NCBI GenBank assembly: GCA_025463305.1 | Contig: JAOBWK010000075.1 | Coordinates: 24,095 to 88,094, forward strand | Origin: Ilumatobacteraceae bacterium | GTDB lineage: Bacteria; Actinomycetota; Acidimicrobiia; Acidimicrobiales; Ilumatobacteraceae | Length of the DNA: 64,000 bases | Direction: 5' to 3' | Shown here: positions 51,655 to 60,309 of the stretch, in pieces | Layout of the letters: each line of letters starts with the position of its first letter | Position numbering within the stretch: the first letter of the stretch is position 1 | The notes under the pieces: generated by a model | Told to the model about the DNA's origin: nothing | Databases searched by the model: none | The model's input: only the letters and a program-made list of their open reading frames with translations | Translations under genes and position numbers: made by a program

Positions 51655-52449
51655 GTGCCCAGCGAACATCTCAACGGAATCGATGTGTACTACGAGCGCT
51701 CCGGCGTCGGGCGTCCGCTGCTGTTCATCAACGGCTCGGGCAGCACCCTCGCCGCGGCCCGGCCGCTGCTCGGCGTGTTCACCACGCAGTTCGACGTGCT
51801 CGCCCACGATCAACGCGGGCTGGGGCTGACGTCGGTGCCCGAGGGTCCGTACACGATGGCCGAGTACGCGGCCGACGCCGCGGCGCTCGCCGAGGCCATC
51901 GGCTGGGAGCGCTACTCCGTCGTGGGCGTGAGCTTCGGCGGGATGGTGGCCCAGGAGCTGGCGGTCACGTTCCCCCAGCGGATCGACCGGCTGGCGCTGA
52001 TCTGCACGTCGTCCGGCGGGGCCGGCGGTGCGTCGTACCCGTTGCACACGCTGGCCGACAGGACCGATGCCGAGCGGGCCGAGATCGGTCGGCTGCTGCT
52101 CGACACCCGCTTCACGCCGGAGTGGTTGGCCGACCACGACGGTGACCGGGCGCTGGCGGCGATGATGGGCGATCGAACCTCGGCCGACAAGCCCGCCGAG
52201 GTCCTGCGCGGCGAGCGACTGCAGCTCGAGGCGCGGTCGCACCACGACGTGTTCGATCGTCTGGCGAACATCACGTCGCCGACGATCGTCGCATCAGGCC
52301 GCTTCGACGGCATCGCGCCACCGGCAAATGGCGAGGCCATCGCGTCGCAGATCCCCGACGCGCGGTTCGAGGTGTACGAGGGCGGCCACGCGTTCTTCAT
52401 CCAGGATCGCCGGGCGTTCCCCGACGTCGTTGCCTTCCTGGCGGGTTGA
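51655..52449 (+). CDS. Alpha/beta hydrolase
   Basis: 264 residues from GTG. Nucleophile S93 is in VVGVSFGGMVAQ, the oxyanion block is LLFINGSGS, the acid likely Asp in ASGRFDGIAPP, and the His in EGGHAFFIQD. It resembles 3-oxoadipate enol-lactonase-like and other small-ester hydrolases; the substrate cannot be set. Its stop region is repeated with decay 15 nt later (CTGGCGGGTTGAC / CTGGCCGGCTGAT). Confidence 0.88.
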   Translation: MPSEHLNGIDVYYERSGVGRPLLFINGSGSTLAAARPLLGVFTTQFDVLAHDQRGLGLTSVPEGPYTMAEYAADAAALAEAIGWERYSVVGVSFGGMVAQELAVTFPQRIDRLALICTSSGGAGGASYPLHTLADRTDAERAEIGRLLLDTRFTPEWLADHDGDRALAAMMGDRTSADKPAEVLRGERLQLEARSHHDVFDRLANITSPTIVASGRFDGIAPPANGEAIASQIPDARFEVYEGGHAFFIQDRRAFPDVVAFLAG

Positions 52450-52476
52450 CGTCTGGCCGGCTGATCCGGTCGAGCT

Positions 52477-53488
52477 CTACTCGTCGATGCCGACGGGACG
52501 CTCGTCGATGATCTGATCGAGGTACTCGCTCAACCCGTAGCCGGTGTGGCCGTCCATCTGCCAGCGGGTCATGCCTTCGCTGATCCGCGTGGTCAGCCAG
52601 TTGCCGTCGGGATCCTGGCGACGGTTGCGGAGCGGGATGAGGTTCATCACCTCGCCGCTGAACGTCCACTCACGATTGCTCCGCGACGAGCGCAGCAGAC
52701 CCGTCAGACGGCGGTGGTAGGTGCCCTCGCCGGCGAACTCGGTGCTCACCTCGGCGTGGTCGCACAGGTGCAGTCGACCGTTCTCCCAGACGAACCCGCC
52801 GCGCGTGCCGGGACCGTCCTTCTTCGCCACGCGACTGGCCATGAACCCGAGGTCGGGGCCGAAGTTGGCGGTGAGCCACCGGTAGTACCACGGCGCCTGC
52901 CAGTACCGCGGACCCCACGAGTGGTCGCGCAGGCCGCAGCCCTGGATCTGCCACTCCTGATCGCCCACGCGGATCGAGCCAGTGGCCTCGACGAGCTGCT
53001 CGTAGTGGCCCTTGGCGAACTCCTCGCCGGGGGTCTCGTGGGACACGTCGGGCTCGCCGCCGAACATGCTCGGGTCGACCCTGCCCGGTGAACGTGAGCT
53101 CCACCTCGCACACCGCCGTCGGGTTGTCGGTGAACGCCTCGCGCGGGTTGGCCATCTGCAGCGGCTCGTCGAGCAGCACCACCTTGCCGCTGTAGGAGAT
53201 CCGCAGCTCCTCGAACGGCGTCACGATGGTCCAGCGCAGGCCGCCCGCGTCGAACGCGTCGTTGTTCGAGATCGCCGGCCGCTTGAACGTGAACCCGACC
53301 CGACCATCGGGCAGGTACAGGCACACGGTCATCTCCGCCGAGCCCTCGTTGGCGCGGTTGCCGATGCGGAACCAGCCGCCGATCTGCTGCACGGGATCGA
53401 AGCAGTTCACGTACATGCTCTCGTTGAAGTTGGACTCCGGTCCGAGCGGATGCATGTACTCGTCGGCGGGTTCGAGGCGCACTCCCAT
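52477..53488 (-). pseudogene. Lipocalin-like (CrtC/AttH-like) protein split by a single-base frameshift
   Basis: Two frames join into one protein of about 336 residues. The first (from ATG 53488) reads MGVRLEPADEYMHP to CEVELTFTGQ. The second continues MFGGEPDVSHETPGEEFAKG to the stop at 52477. Dropping one base from the CCC run at 53079-53081 (GGG on the coding strand) restores VELTFTGQVDPSMFGGEPD. The Trp/Tyr-rich beta pattern (LRDHSWGPRYWQAPWYYRW, FNESMYVNCFD) resembles CrtC/AttH lipocalin-like proteins of lipid or steroid pathways. It is either a recent mutation or a base-call error. Confidence 0.75.
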
Positions 53489-53524
53489 GCGCGGGACCCT
53501 AGATCGCCGCCGGGCGACCGTGGT

Positions 53525-53791
53525 TCACCAGAGCGACAGCTGCTCCCACGTGATGGCGACGACGCCCACGTTCTGCCACGTCAGCCGGCCACGTCCGCCC
53601 GGGCGGCGAACCTCGAGCCGGTCAGGGCGCAGCGAGCGCGCCGCGCCCTGCGGCACGTCGTGCAGCATGATGCTGCCGTCGGCGCTGATGCCGGCGATGC
53701 GTCCGGCGATCCATCGACCGGAATCGCCCTTGCGGAAGCGCACCGGTTCGCCGGCGCGGAGCCCGATCTGCTCGAGCACGACAGGATCCAT
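53525..53791 (-). CDS. Small hypothetical protein with SH3-like N-terminal pattern
   Basis: 88 residues. LRAGEPVRFRKGDSGRWIAG followed by RIAGISADGSIMLHD looks like an SH3/KOW-like small barrel, then RPDRLEVRRPGGRGRLTWQ and the ending TWEQLSLW. It lies 9 nt upstream of an SDR stop on the same strand. No function is known. Confidence 0.65.
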   Translation of the reverse strand: MDPVVLEQIGLRAGEPVRFRKGDSGRWIAGRIAGISADGSIMLHDVPQGAARSLRPDRLEVRRPGGRGRLTWQNVGVVAITWEQLSLW

Positions 53792-53800
53792 GCGCGTGCC

Positions 53801-54607
53801 TCAGGCCTCGCCGGAGATCCGCGCCTGCAGCTTGCGCATGCCCGCCAGCCAGCGGTCGTAGTCGGTGACCTTGCGGCCCCAGTAGGTGAGCACCTCGGGA
53901 TGCGGGGCGATCAGGAACATCTCGGCCTCGATGACGCCGAGCGCGATCTCGGCCACCTCGGCCGGCTCGAGGACGTTGCCGGCCGAGCGGACCACGCTGC
54001 TGCTCACGCCGGCCTCGGGGGCCGTGCTGTTGAGCATGTTCGTGTTCACGCCCTGGGGGCACAGGCAGCTGACCCGGAGGCCGCGCGAGCCGTAGGTGAG
54101 GCTCATCCACTCGGCGAACGCGACGGCTGCGTGCTTGGTGAGGCTGTACGGCGCCGAGCCGATCTGGGAGAGCAGGCCGGCCGCCGACGCGGTGGAGCAG
54201 AAGTAGCCCTCGCCGCGGTCGAGCCACGTCGGGAGGAGGTGCTTGGCGGCCCAGCGGTGGGCGTGGGTGTTCACGTTGAACGCCAGCTCCCACACGTCTT
54301 CGGGCGTCTCCAGATCGGTGCCGACGCCGACGCCGGCGTTGGCGAAGAACAGGTCCACCGTGCCGAACGCGGCCTCGGCGGCGCGGATGAGGTCGATGTT
54401 GCCCTGCTCGGAGCCGACGTCGGCCGGCACCCCGGCGGCGCTGTCGGGGCGGATGCCGTTGAGCGCCGCAGCGACCTCGGCGGTGCGCACGGCATCGATG
54501 TCGGACACCACGACGTCGGCCCCGGCGCGGTGGAACCGCTCTGCCAACGCCTTGCCGATGCCGTTCGCTGCGCCGGTGACGACCACGTGCTTGCCGGTGA
54601 GATCCAT
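53801..54607 (-). CDS. Short-chain dehydrogenase/reductase
   Basis: 268 residues of classical SDR type. TGAANGIGKALAERF is the NAD(P) motif, DLFFANAGVGVG replaces NNAG, and STASAAGLL with PYSLTKHAAVAF gives Ser, Tyr and Lys. VSCLCPQGVNTNM is the post-catalytic block. The C-terminus (VLTYWGRKVTDYDRWLAGM) is extended and Trp-rich. ATG at 54607 is chosen; another 9 nt upstream is possible. Substrate unknown, perhaps an alcohol of lipid metabolism given its neighbours. Confidence 0.88.
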   Translation of the reverse strand: MDLTGKHVVVTGAANGIGKALAERFHRAGADVVVSDIDAVRTAEVAAALNGIRPDSAAGVPADVGSEQGNIDLIRAAEAAFGTVDLFFANAGVGVGTDLETPEDVWELAFNVNTHAHRWAAKHLLPTWLDRGEGYFCSTASAAGLLSQIGSAPYSLTKHAAVAFAEWMSLTYGSRGLRVSCLCPQGVNTNMLNSTAPEAGVSSSVVRSAGNVLEPAEVAEIALGVIEAEMFLIAPHPEVLTYWGRKVTDYDRWLAGMRKLQARISGEA

Positions 54608-54764
54608 GGCCCGCATGGTAGGTCGCGAGCGGCTCGGCGATGTTCGAATCGGGCGCGATCCGGAAACGTGATGTTCACGATTAGCATGCAGTCCGAGCGG
54701 TCGGCACCGGGTTACGGTGACGAACGTGAGCAGCCCAACCGATGTACCGACAAAGGAGCATTCG

Positions 54765-54929
54765 ATGACCGACACGAACGAGGCAGTGATCACCGAAGCC
54801 TTGGCAGTCATCGACACGGCGTTGGCACAGATGCTGCGCCGCGAACTCGTGTCGTCGGGTGAAGTCGCCGACCTCCTCCTCGACGTGCGGTCGCTGCTGA
54901 CCCACCCCGCGGCGGTCGTTCCCGCCTGA
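54765..54929 (+). CDS. Small helical protein, 54 residues
   Basis: MTDTNEAVITEALAVIDTAL begins a single amphipathic helical protein (LAQMLRRELVSSGEVADLLL). A strong AAAGGAG at 54752-54758 precedes the ATG at good spacing, which supports translation. The function is unknown. The stop context CCGCCTGATC is repeated 14 nt later. Confidence 0.7.
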   Translation: MTDTNEAVITEALAVIDTALAQMLRRELVSSGEVADLLLDVRSLLTHPAAVVPA

Positions 54930-54964
54930 TCGGGTCCGCCTGATCCGGTTGGTCGCCGTTCGCC

Positions 54965-56356
54965 TCAGAGGGCGAGCAGGTCCGCGAACGCGCCGGTCAT
55001 GCACCGGTGCAACAACTCGGGTTCTGTCACGGCCGCAGCGTCGATGTTGAGGCCCATGTCGAGGCTGCCGAGGTAGCTGAGCAGCGTGAGGTTGAACGCC
55101 ACGCCGCCGAGCGGTCCGACGGGGTAGTTCTCCAGCAGCTGCGCGCCGGCCATGTACATCGCGATCGGCGCGCCGCGCACGTTGCTGGTGGCGAAGTCGA
55201 CCGTCTGGGCCTGCGTCCGTGCGAGCCGCGTGACGAGCGACGTCGGCAGCGTCGAGGCGACCGCGGCAAGCGTCTCCAGCGACGCCGAGTTCGATCCACC
55301 GCGTGCGCTCGACGCCGCCTCGTTGATCAGCGCGAACCGCTCGGCGATCGGCATCTCACCGGTGGGCACGATCAACCGCACGAGCGAGAACGCGTTCGCG
55401 CCCGACGTCTCGCTGCGGGTGCTGATGGCCATCGACGACCGCAGTGACTGCACCGGCGCACCGAGCTCGATGTGGTAGCGGCTCGCCGCTTCGGCGGCGA
55501 CGGTGATGAACGCCGTGTTCAGCTTGCCGCCGAGCCGTCCGGCCACTTCCCGGGTCTCCGCATACGGCGCGCGGAGCACTTCGATCCGCCGGCGCAGCGA
55601 GCGCTTGGTCCACAGCGGCGACCGGGCGTGCTCGACGTCGCTGAGCTGGCTGAGCACGCCGCGGATGGTGTCGGCTGCCGCGTTGCCGGCGTCGGGGATC
55701 TGCGTCGGGTCGGCGATCAGTTCGCGCACCTGGCGGATCAGGCTGAGCGGCATCCGGAGGCTGCCGGCCAGCAGCTCGCGCCAGACGTCGCCGTTCGCCG
55801 TGGTTGCGGCGGCGGCCTCGGTGATGGCGTCGGCCGTGTCCTGATCGAGTGGAGGCGGTTCGGGCGCATCGGCGGCGAAGTCCAAGAACGCGAGGCTGAG
55901 CTTCACCATGCCCTCACCGTCGGCGATGGTGTGGTGCAGCTTCTCGATGAGCGCGGCCTTGCCGCCGCGCAGGCCCTCGACCACCACGAACTGCCACAGC
56001 GGCCGGGTGCGGTCGAACGGATCGTTGGCGATCAGGCTGGCGAGGTCGAGCAGTTGGCGCAGTGAGCCGGGCTTGGGAAGCGCGATGCGCCGCACGTGGT
56101 AGTGGATGTCGAAGTTCGAGTCGTCGACCCACACCGGCGACGTCAGGTTGGCCGGCGCCGGCTGCACCCGCTGGCGCAGCCGCGGCACGATCCAGGTGCA
56201 GTGCTCCATCCGCCGGACCAGCCGGTCGAAGTCGGGCTTGTGGTCGAGGATGCTGACGTTCGCGAAGGTGGACGACAGGTGCGGATCCTTCTCCATCCGC
56301 CACATCAACCCCTCGGCGTCGGACATCTTCACATCGAACGCGGGCAGGTCGACCAT
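54965..56356 (-). CDS. Wax ester synthase / diacylglycerol O-acyltransferase (WS/DGAT)
   Basis: 463 residues. The catalytic HHxxxDG is KLHHTIADGEGM (H141, H142, D146). The N-terminal block is MSDAEGLMWRME, and DFATSNVRGAPIAMYMAGA with NYPVGPLGGVAFNLTLLSYLG are the C-terminal family blocks. It esterifies acyl-CoA to diacylglycerol or fatty alcohol for storage lipid. The usual ND motif is present (NDPFDRTRPLWQ). A PAP2 gene on the same strand 81 nt upstream could supply diacylglycerol. Confidence 0.92.
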   Translation of the reverse strand: MVDLPAFDVKMSDAEGLMWRMEKDPHLSSTFANVSILDHKPDFDRLVRRMEHCTWIVPRLRQRVQPAPANLTSPVWVDDSNFDIHYHVRRIALPKPGSLRQLLDLASLIANDPFDRTRPLWQFVVVEGLRGGKAALIEKLHHTIADGEGMVKLSLAFLDFAADAPEPPPLDQDTADAITEAAAATTANGDVWRELLAGSLRMPLSLIRQVRELIADPTQIPDAGNAAADTIRGVLSQLSDVEHARSPLWTKRSLRRRIEVLRAPYAETREVAGRLGGKLNTAFITVAAEAASRYHIELGAPVQSLRSSMAISTRSETSGANAFSLVRLIVPTGEMPIAERFALINEAASSARGGSNSASLETLAAVASTLPTSLVTRLARTQAQTVDFATSNVRGAPIAMYMAGAQLLENYPVGPLGGVAFNLTLLSYLGSLDMGLNIDAAAVTEPELLHRCMTGAFADLLAL

Positions 56357-56384
56357 GGCCGCAGGCTACGTCACCACCGCTGGG

Positions 56385-56416
56385 CCGGCATCTCGGTGGA
56401 CCGGCATCTCGGTGGG
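56385..56416 (-). repeat. Two tandem 16-bp units
   Basis: CCGGCATCTCGGTGGA is followed directly by CCGGCATCTCGGTGGG (15/16 identical), in the 81-bp gap between the PAP2 stop and the WS/DGAT start. Confidence 0.7.
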
Positions 56417-56437
56417 CAGGAATGCCGCGGCAGGTGC

Positions 56438-56977
56438 TCAGGGGAGCAGGCGACGGGTGAGACGCACCGTGACAGCACCGAGGACCAGGCCGACCAGCGC
56501 ACCCGCCACCACGTCGCTGGCGTGGTGGATGCGCACGTAGGCGCGACTGAGCCCGACGACCACCGCGATGCCGAACCACAGTGGTGCGGTGCGCCTGCCG
56601 CCCCAACCGGTGAGCACGCTGGCGGCCACGAAGGCCGACGACGCGTGACCGCTGGGGAAGCTGCTGGTGGTGGGACGACGCACGACGAACCGCTCGTCGC
56701 CGGTCTCGGTGGGACGGGTGCGCCGGAACAGGCGCTTGATGCCCTGGTTGACCACGACGCTCTCGACACCGAGCACCAACGAGAGCAGCAGCGCCTGGTC
56801 GGCGCGCTCGTCGCTGGTGAGCCCACGGCTCAGCCCGATGATGTGCCAGATCACGCTGAAGTCGCCGAGGTGGCTGGCGTTGCTGAACAGGAAGTCGGCA
56901 GCGGGGTTCCCCCGCAGCGACTCGAGCAGTTCGTCGGCCCAACGGTCGAACGCGTGGACGTGATCGATGACGGGCAT
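56438..56977 (-). CDS. PAP2-family phosphatase
   Basis: 179 residues with about four membrane helices. The three PAP2 motifs are KRLFRRTRP, FPSGHASS and SRAYVRIHHASD, with catalytic His in each of the last two. It dephosphorylates phosphatidate or an isoprenyl diphosphate at the membrane. The ATG overlaps the stop of the RecB-like gene by one base (TGATG), so the two are coupled. Its place before WS/DGAT suggests a step toward storage lipid, though that is inference. Confidence 0.9.
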   Translation of the reverse strand: MPVIDHVHAFDRWADELLESLRGNPAADFLFSNASHLGDFSVIWHIIGLSRGLTSDERADQALLLSLVLGVESVVVNQGIKRLFRRTRPTETGDERFVVRRPTTSSFPSGHASSAFVAASVLTGWGGRRTAPLWFGIAVVVGLSRAYVRIHHASDVVAGALVGLVLGAVTVRLTRRLLP

Positions 56978-57798
56978 CAGGCGGCGACGGCCGACCCGAA
57001 CACGACGGGCGCCTCCGCCGCGGCGAGCTCGGGGTTGCCGCCGAACGCCGGGCACCACTGCTTGAACGAGCACGAGCCGCACAGCGAGCTGACCCGCGGC
57101 TGGAACGTGCCGCTGACGCACGCCTTCTCGACGGCCTTCAGCACGGCAGTGGTGCGGGTGGTGACGAACCGCACCGACTGCGCGGACGGCGTGGCCTCGA
57201 TGACCTCGCCGGTCTTGAGGTACATCAGCCGGATCTTCGACGGGATCCGCCCGAACAGCGCCTGGCACAGGAACGAGTAGAAGTGGACACCGGTCATCTT
57301 GCCCTGTTCCCAGTTGGCGCTGGGGGCCCGGCCCGTCTTGTAGTCGACCACGATCAGGTTGCCGTCGTCGTCGAGATCGAGCCGGTCGATGATGCCGCGC
57401 AGGGTGAGGTCGCCGACCGCGGCTTCGAGCCGGAGCTCGAGCCCGATGTCATGGATGGCCCGCGGGTCCTCCATCTGCAGGTACTTGTGCACCAGGTCCA
57501 GCGCCTCGGCGAACAGCACCGACGCCTGCGGATCGCTGAGGCGGAGATCGAGGAACTCGGGGTCGACCCGGTACTCGGCAATCGCCTCGTCGAGCGCGAC
57601 GACGGCTTCCTCGGCGGTGCGCAGGTGGGCGGGGCGGGTGAACAGCAGCTCGAGCGCGCGGTGCACCAGCGAACCGCGGGTCATGTGGACCTGCGGTGGC
57701 TCGGCGATCTTCTCGATGCTGGCGAAGCGGAACTGCATGGGGCACGAGAGGAACGACTCGACCCGGCTCGGCGAGAGGCTGGTCGGCACCGGGAACAT
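56977..57798 (-). CDS. RecB-family PD-(D/E)XK exonuclease-like protein
   Basis: 273 residues. LSPSRVESFLSCPMQFRFA is the Cas4/RecB N-terminal block with the first cluster Cys. GSLVHRALELLF holds the early His. The PD-(D/E)XK core is GIIDRLDLDD then NLIVVDYKTGRAP. The last three Cys of a Cas4/AddB-type 4Fe-4S cluster are in SLCGSCSFKQWCPAFGG. It is a single-domain nuclease with iron-sulfur motif, not part of a CRISPR locus here. It is coupled to the downstream PAP2 gene. Confidence 0.9.
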   Translation of the reverse strand: MFPVPTSLSPSRVESFLSCPMQFRFASIEKIAEPPQVHMTRGSLVHRALELLFTRPAHLRTAEEAVVALDEAIAEYRVDPEFLDLRLSDPQASVLFAEALDLVHKYLQMEDPRAIHDIGLELRLEAAVGDLTLRGIIDRLDLDDDGNLIVVDYKTGRAPSANWEQGKMTGVHFYSFLCQALFGRIPSKIRLMYLKTGEVIEATPSAQSVRFVTTRTTAVLKAVEKACVSGTFQPRVSSLCGSCSFKQWCPAFGGNPELAAAEAPVVFGSAVAA

Positions 57799-57839
57799 GC
57801 CCCCATCGTACGCAATGGGTGTGACAGCGGGGTGGAGGG

Positions 57840-58151
57840 CTACTTCACCGACGGCTCTTGTTGCTGCTTGCGACGACGCCACCAGAGCGTGAACAGCCGA
57901 TCGAGACCGACGCCGATCACCAGCGCGACGCCGATCGTGGCCCACACCTTGGCGGTCTTGGTGAAGAAGAGGAAGTGGGTGCGGACCTCACCACGGTTCT
58001 GCAGCACGAACGTCACGGCGAGGGCGATGAGGATCAGCAGGGCGATCAGCGCCGCGCTCGGACCGTTCGTGCCGCTCGCCGCGGATTCGTGCCGGACGAA
58101 CTTCTTCTCGCCCGGTTCGTGCTGGGGAACGGAACTGTCGTCGTAGCTCAT
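57840..58151 (-). CDS. LapA-domain membrane protein
   Basis: 103 residues with two hydrophobic helices (ALIALLILIALAVTFVL and WATIGVALVIGVGLDRLF) joined by QNRGEVRTHFLFF, the pattern of LapA (YciS-like) domain proteins. A charged C-terminus RRRKQQQEPS follows. The function in actinobacteria is unknown. It lies between the RecB-like gene and the acyl-CoA dehydrogenase on the same strand (41- and 13-nt gaps). Confidence 0.8.
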   Translation of the reverse strand: MSYDDSSVPQHEPGEKKFVRHESAASGTNGPSAALIALLILIALAVTFVLQNRGEVRTHFLFFTKTAKVWATIGVALVIGVGLDRLFTLWWRRRKQQQEPSVK

Positions 58152-58164
58152 GCTTCATTCAATC

Positions 58165-59259
58165 TCACCGGGGGAGCCCGAGTAGACGCTCGGCGACGAT
58201 GTTTCGCTGCACCTGGCTCGTGCCGCCGGCGATCCGCCCGCCGGGTGCCGCCAGCATGCCGGCCGATTCCGGGCCGTCGAGCATCGCCGCCGCGCCGAGC
58301 AGGCCGCCGCGCAGCATGGCCGCGTCGAACATCATCTCGGTGATGCCGAGCTTCATCAGCGAGGCCGCGGTCGACGCGACGGGGCCTTGGCGTTGGCCCA
58401 TCGCCTTGAACGCGTTGCCGCGGCTGAGCAGCACCGCGAGCTGCTGGCGCTGCAGTGCATCGAGCGGGTGATCGGCGCCCAGCCCGGCCATCGCCGCCAG
58501 TCGGCGTTCGAGCCCGATCACGCTCGCGCCGATGTGGCCGCGCTCGTTCGTCAGCACGGCCATGCCGACGCCCCATCCGCCGTGCTCCGGCCCGAGGAGG
58601 TGATCGGCGGGCAGCTCGACGTCGGTGAAGAACACCTCGTCGAACTCGGCCTCGCCCGTCATCTGGCGCAACGGGCGGATCTCGATGCCCGCGAGGTCCA
58701 TCGGGATCAGGAAGAACGAGATGCCCTCGTGCTTGCGCGCGGCTGGATCGGTGCGCGCCATGAGGATGCCCCAGTCGCTGTACCGACCGCCGCTGCACCA
58801 GACCTTCTGCCCGTTGACGATGTACCGGTCGCCGTCGCGCTCCGCACGGGTGGACAGCGCGGCGAGGTCGCTGCCGGCGCCCGGCTCGCTGAACAGCTGG
58901 CACCAGACTCGACTCGCCTCGAGCGTCGGACGCAGGTGCGCGGCCTGCTGTTCCGGTGTGCCGAAGCGCATGATCGACTGGCCGGCCAGCACGAGACCGA
59001 CCATGTTCAGGAACGGCGGCACGCCAACCCTTGCGCAGGCCTCGATCCACGCCGCCTGGTGCGCCGGCGTGAGCCCTCGGCCACCGTGCTCGACCGGCCA
59101 GTGGATGCCGGCGTAGCCGGATGTGTGCAGCAGCTGCTGCCAGGCGATGCCCTGCTCGACGAGGTCCGGTGGGCAGATCGCGCCGTAGTCGCGCGGCGCT
59201 GCTCCGTGGTGCGCCGCCAACCAGTCGACCGCAGCCGAGCGGAACTCGTCGATGTCCAT
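58165..59259 (-). CDS. Acyl-CoA dehydrogenase
   Basis: 364 residues. FAD/substrate blocks are WCQLFSEPGAGSDLAAL, YIVNGQKVWCSGG, GISFFLIPMD, FDEVFFTDVELP and the C-terminal GGTSQVQRNIVAERLLGLPR. The order and GRGLTPAHQAAWIEACAR fit the FadE heterotetramer-type enzymes of cholesterol or long-chain catabolism; a catalytic Glu is not evident at the usual C-terminal position. The start is 5 nt from the SDR stop, so they form one operon. Confidence 0.92.
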   Translation of the reverse strand: MDIDEFRSAAVDWLAAHHGAAPRDYGAICPPDLVEQGIAWQQLLHTSGYAGIHWPVEHGGRGLTPAHQAAWIEACARVGVPPFLNMVGLVLAGQSIMRFGTPEQQAAHLRPTLEASRVWCQLFSEPGAGSDLAALSTRAERDGDRYIVNGQKVWCSGGRYSDWGILMARTDPAARKHEGISFFLIPMDLAGIEIRPLRQMTGEAEFDEVFFTDVELPADHLLGPEHGGWGVGMAVLTNERGHIGASVIGLERRLAAMAGLGADHPLDALQRQQLAVLLSRGNAFKAMGQRQGPVASTAASLMKLGITEMMFDAAMLRGGLLGAAAMLDGPESAGMLAAPGGRIAGGTSQVQRNIVAERLLGLPR

Positions 59260-59264
59260 GGGAC

Positions 59265-60173
59265 CTACTTCATGAAGGGCAGGAAGAGTGCCGTCTCCTC
59301 GCCGAGGTTCGCGGGCACGGCGTAGCCGTTGCGATCGGTGATGGTGGACCAGTTGTCGCGCACGTCCTCCGGGCTGAGCGAGGCGTGGTGGTAGCCCTGG
59401 GTCTCGGCGATGAACACCTCGGCGACGCGGCCGCCGCCGACGCTGAACACGCGGCCCGTCGGCTCGCACTCCTCGCTGGCGAGGTAGGTGACCAACGGCG
59501 AGATGAGGGCCGGATCGAGCTTCTCGCCGAGCGGGCCGAGCAGATCGACCGTCATGCGGGTCAGCGCGAGCGGGGCGATGGCGTTGGCCTTGATGTTGTA
59601 CTTCGCACCCTCGACGGCGAGCACGCGGGTGAAGCCGACGAGGCCCATCTTCGCCGCGCCGTAGTTGGCCTGGCCGAAGTTGCCGAAGATGCCGGCGGCC
59701 GACGACGTGCTGATGACGCGGCCGTAGCCCTGGGCGCGCATGTGCGGCCATGCCGCCTGGGTGACGTTGAACGCGCCCTTCAGGTGCACGGCGAGCACCG
59801 CATCGACCAGATCCGGCGTCATGTTGTGGAACGACTTGTCGCGCAGGATGCCGGCGTTGTTGATGACGATGTCGATCTTGCCGAACGCATCGATCGCGGT
59901 CTGGACGATGGCGGCGCCACCTTCGGGCGTGGAGACGCTGTCGGCATTGGCGACGGCCTCGCCGCCGGCGGCCTTGATCTCGTCGACGACGTGGTCCGCC
60001 GCGCCTTTGTCGCTGCCGCTGCCGTCGACAGCGCCGCCGAGATCGTTGATCACCACGAGCGCGCCCCTCGACGCCATCAGCAGCGCGTGCTGCCGCCCCA
60101 GGCCGCCGCCTGCCCCGGTGATGATCGCTACCTTGCCGTCGAAACCAACCTGTGATGTTTGGGCATCGCTCAT
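59265..60173 (-). CDS. MFE-type 3-hydroxyacyl-CoA dehydrogenase (SDR)
   Basis: 302 residues, matching the dehydrogenase domain of peroxisomal multifunctional enzyme type 2 (HSD17B4). TGAGGGLGRQHALLMASRGA, VVINDLGGAVDGSGSD and NNAGILRDKSFHNM are strongly diagnostic, with YGAAKMGLVGFTR as catalytic Tyr/Lys. ANAIAPLALTRM replaces the usual ANAIAP block. The gene is followed by an acyl-CoA dehydrogenase and preceded by a palindrome at 69 nt. It acts in beta-oxidation of long or steroid side-chain acyl-CoA. ATG at 60173 is set by homology. Confidence 0.92.
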   Translation of the reverse strand: MSDAQTSQVGFDGKVAIITGAGGGLGRQHALLMASRGALVVINDLGGAVDGSGSDKGAADHVVDEIKAAGGEAVANADSVSTPEGGAAIVQTAIDAFGKIDIVINNAGILRDKSFHNMTPDLVDAVLAVHLKGAFNVTQAAWPHMRAQGYGRVISTSSAAGIFGNFGQANYGAAKMGLVGFTRVLAVEGAKYNIKANAIAPLALTRMTVDLLGPLGEKLDPALISPLVTYLASEECEPTGRVFSVGGGRVAEVFIAETQGYHHASLSPEDVRDNWSTITDRNGYAVPANLGEETALFLPFMK

Positions 60174-60241
60174 GGAACAAGAAGCTACCGACGCAGCCCC
60201 GATGCCCACCAACCTCCCGTCCGACGCCCGCAACTTCTCGC

Positions 60242-60293
60242 CGTTCGTGTCACCGCACATCATCAACTTCGATGATGTGCGGTGACATGAACG
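60242..60293. repeat. 52-bp palindrome, copy 1 (downstream of nuclease gene, upstream of SDR)
   Basis: Arms of 23 nt (60242-60264 and 60271-60293) pair fully, with one G-T pair, around the loop AACTTC. The stem core is GTCACCGCACATCATC. The same loop and right arm occur in copy 2. Directly to the right lies AGGTGACGGGCGGGATCA (60295-60312), which includes the stop codon of the nuclease gene and recurs beside copy 2. Confidence 0.92.
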
Positions 60294-60309
60294 AAGGTGA
60301 CGGGCGGGA

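Noticed and set aside
56977..57798. Cas4 gene of a CRISPR system
   Set aside because: The Cys cluster and nuclease core fit, but no cas1, cas2 or array is near; a RecB-family exonuclease is the safer call.
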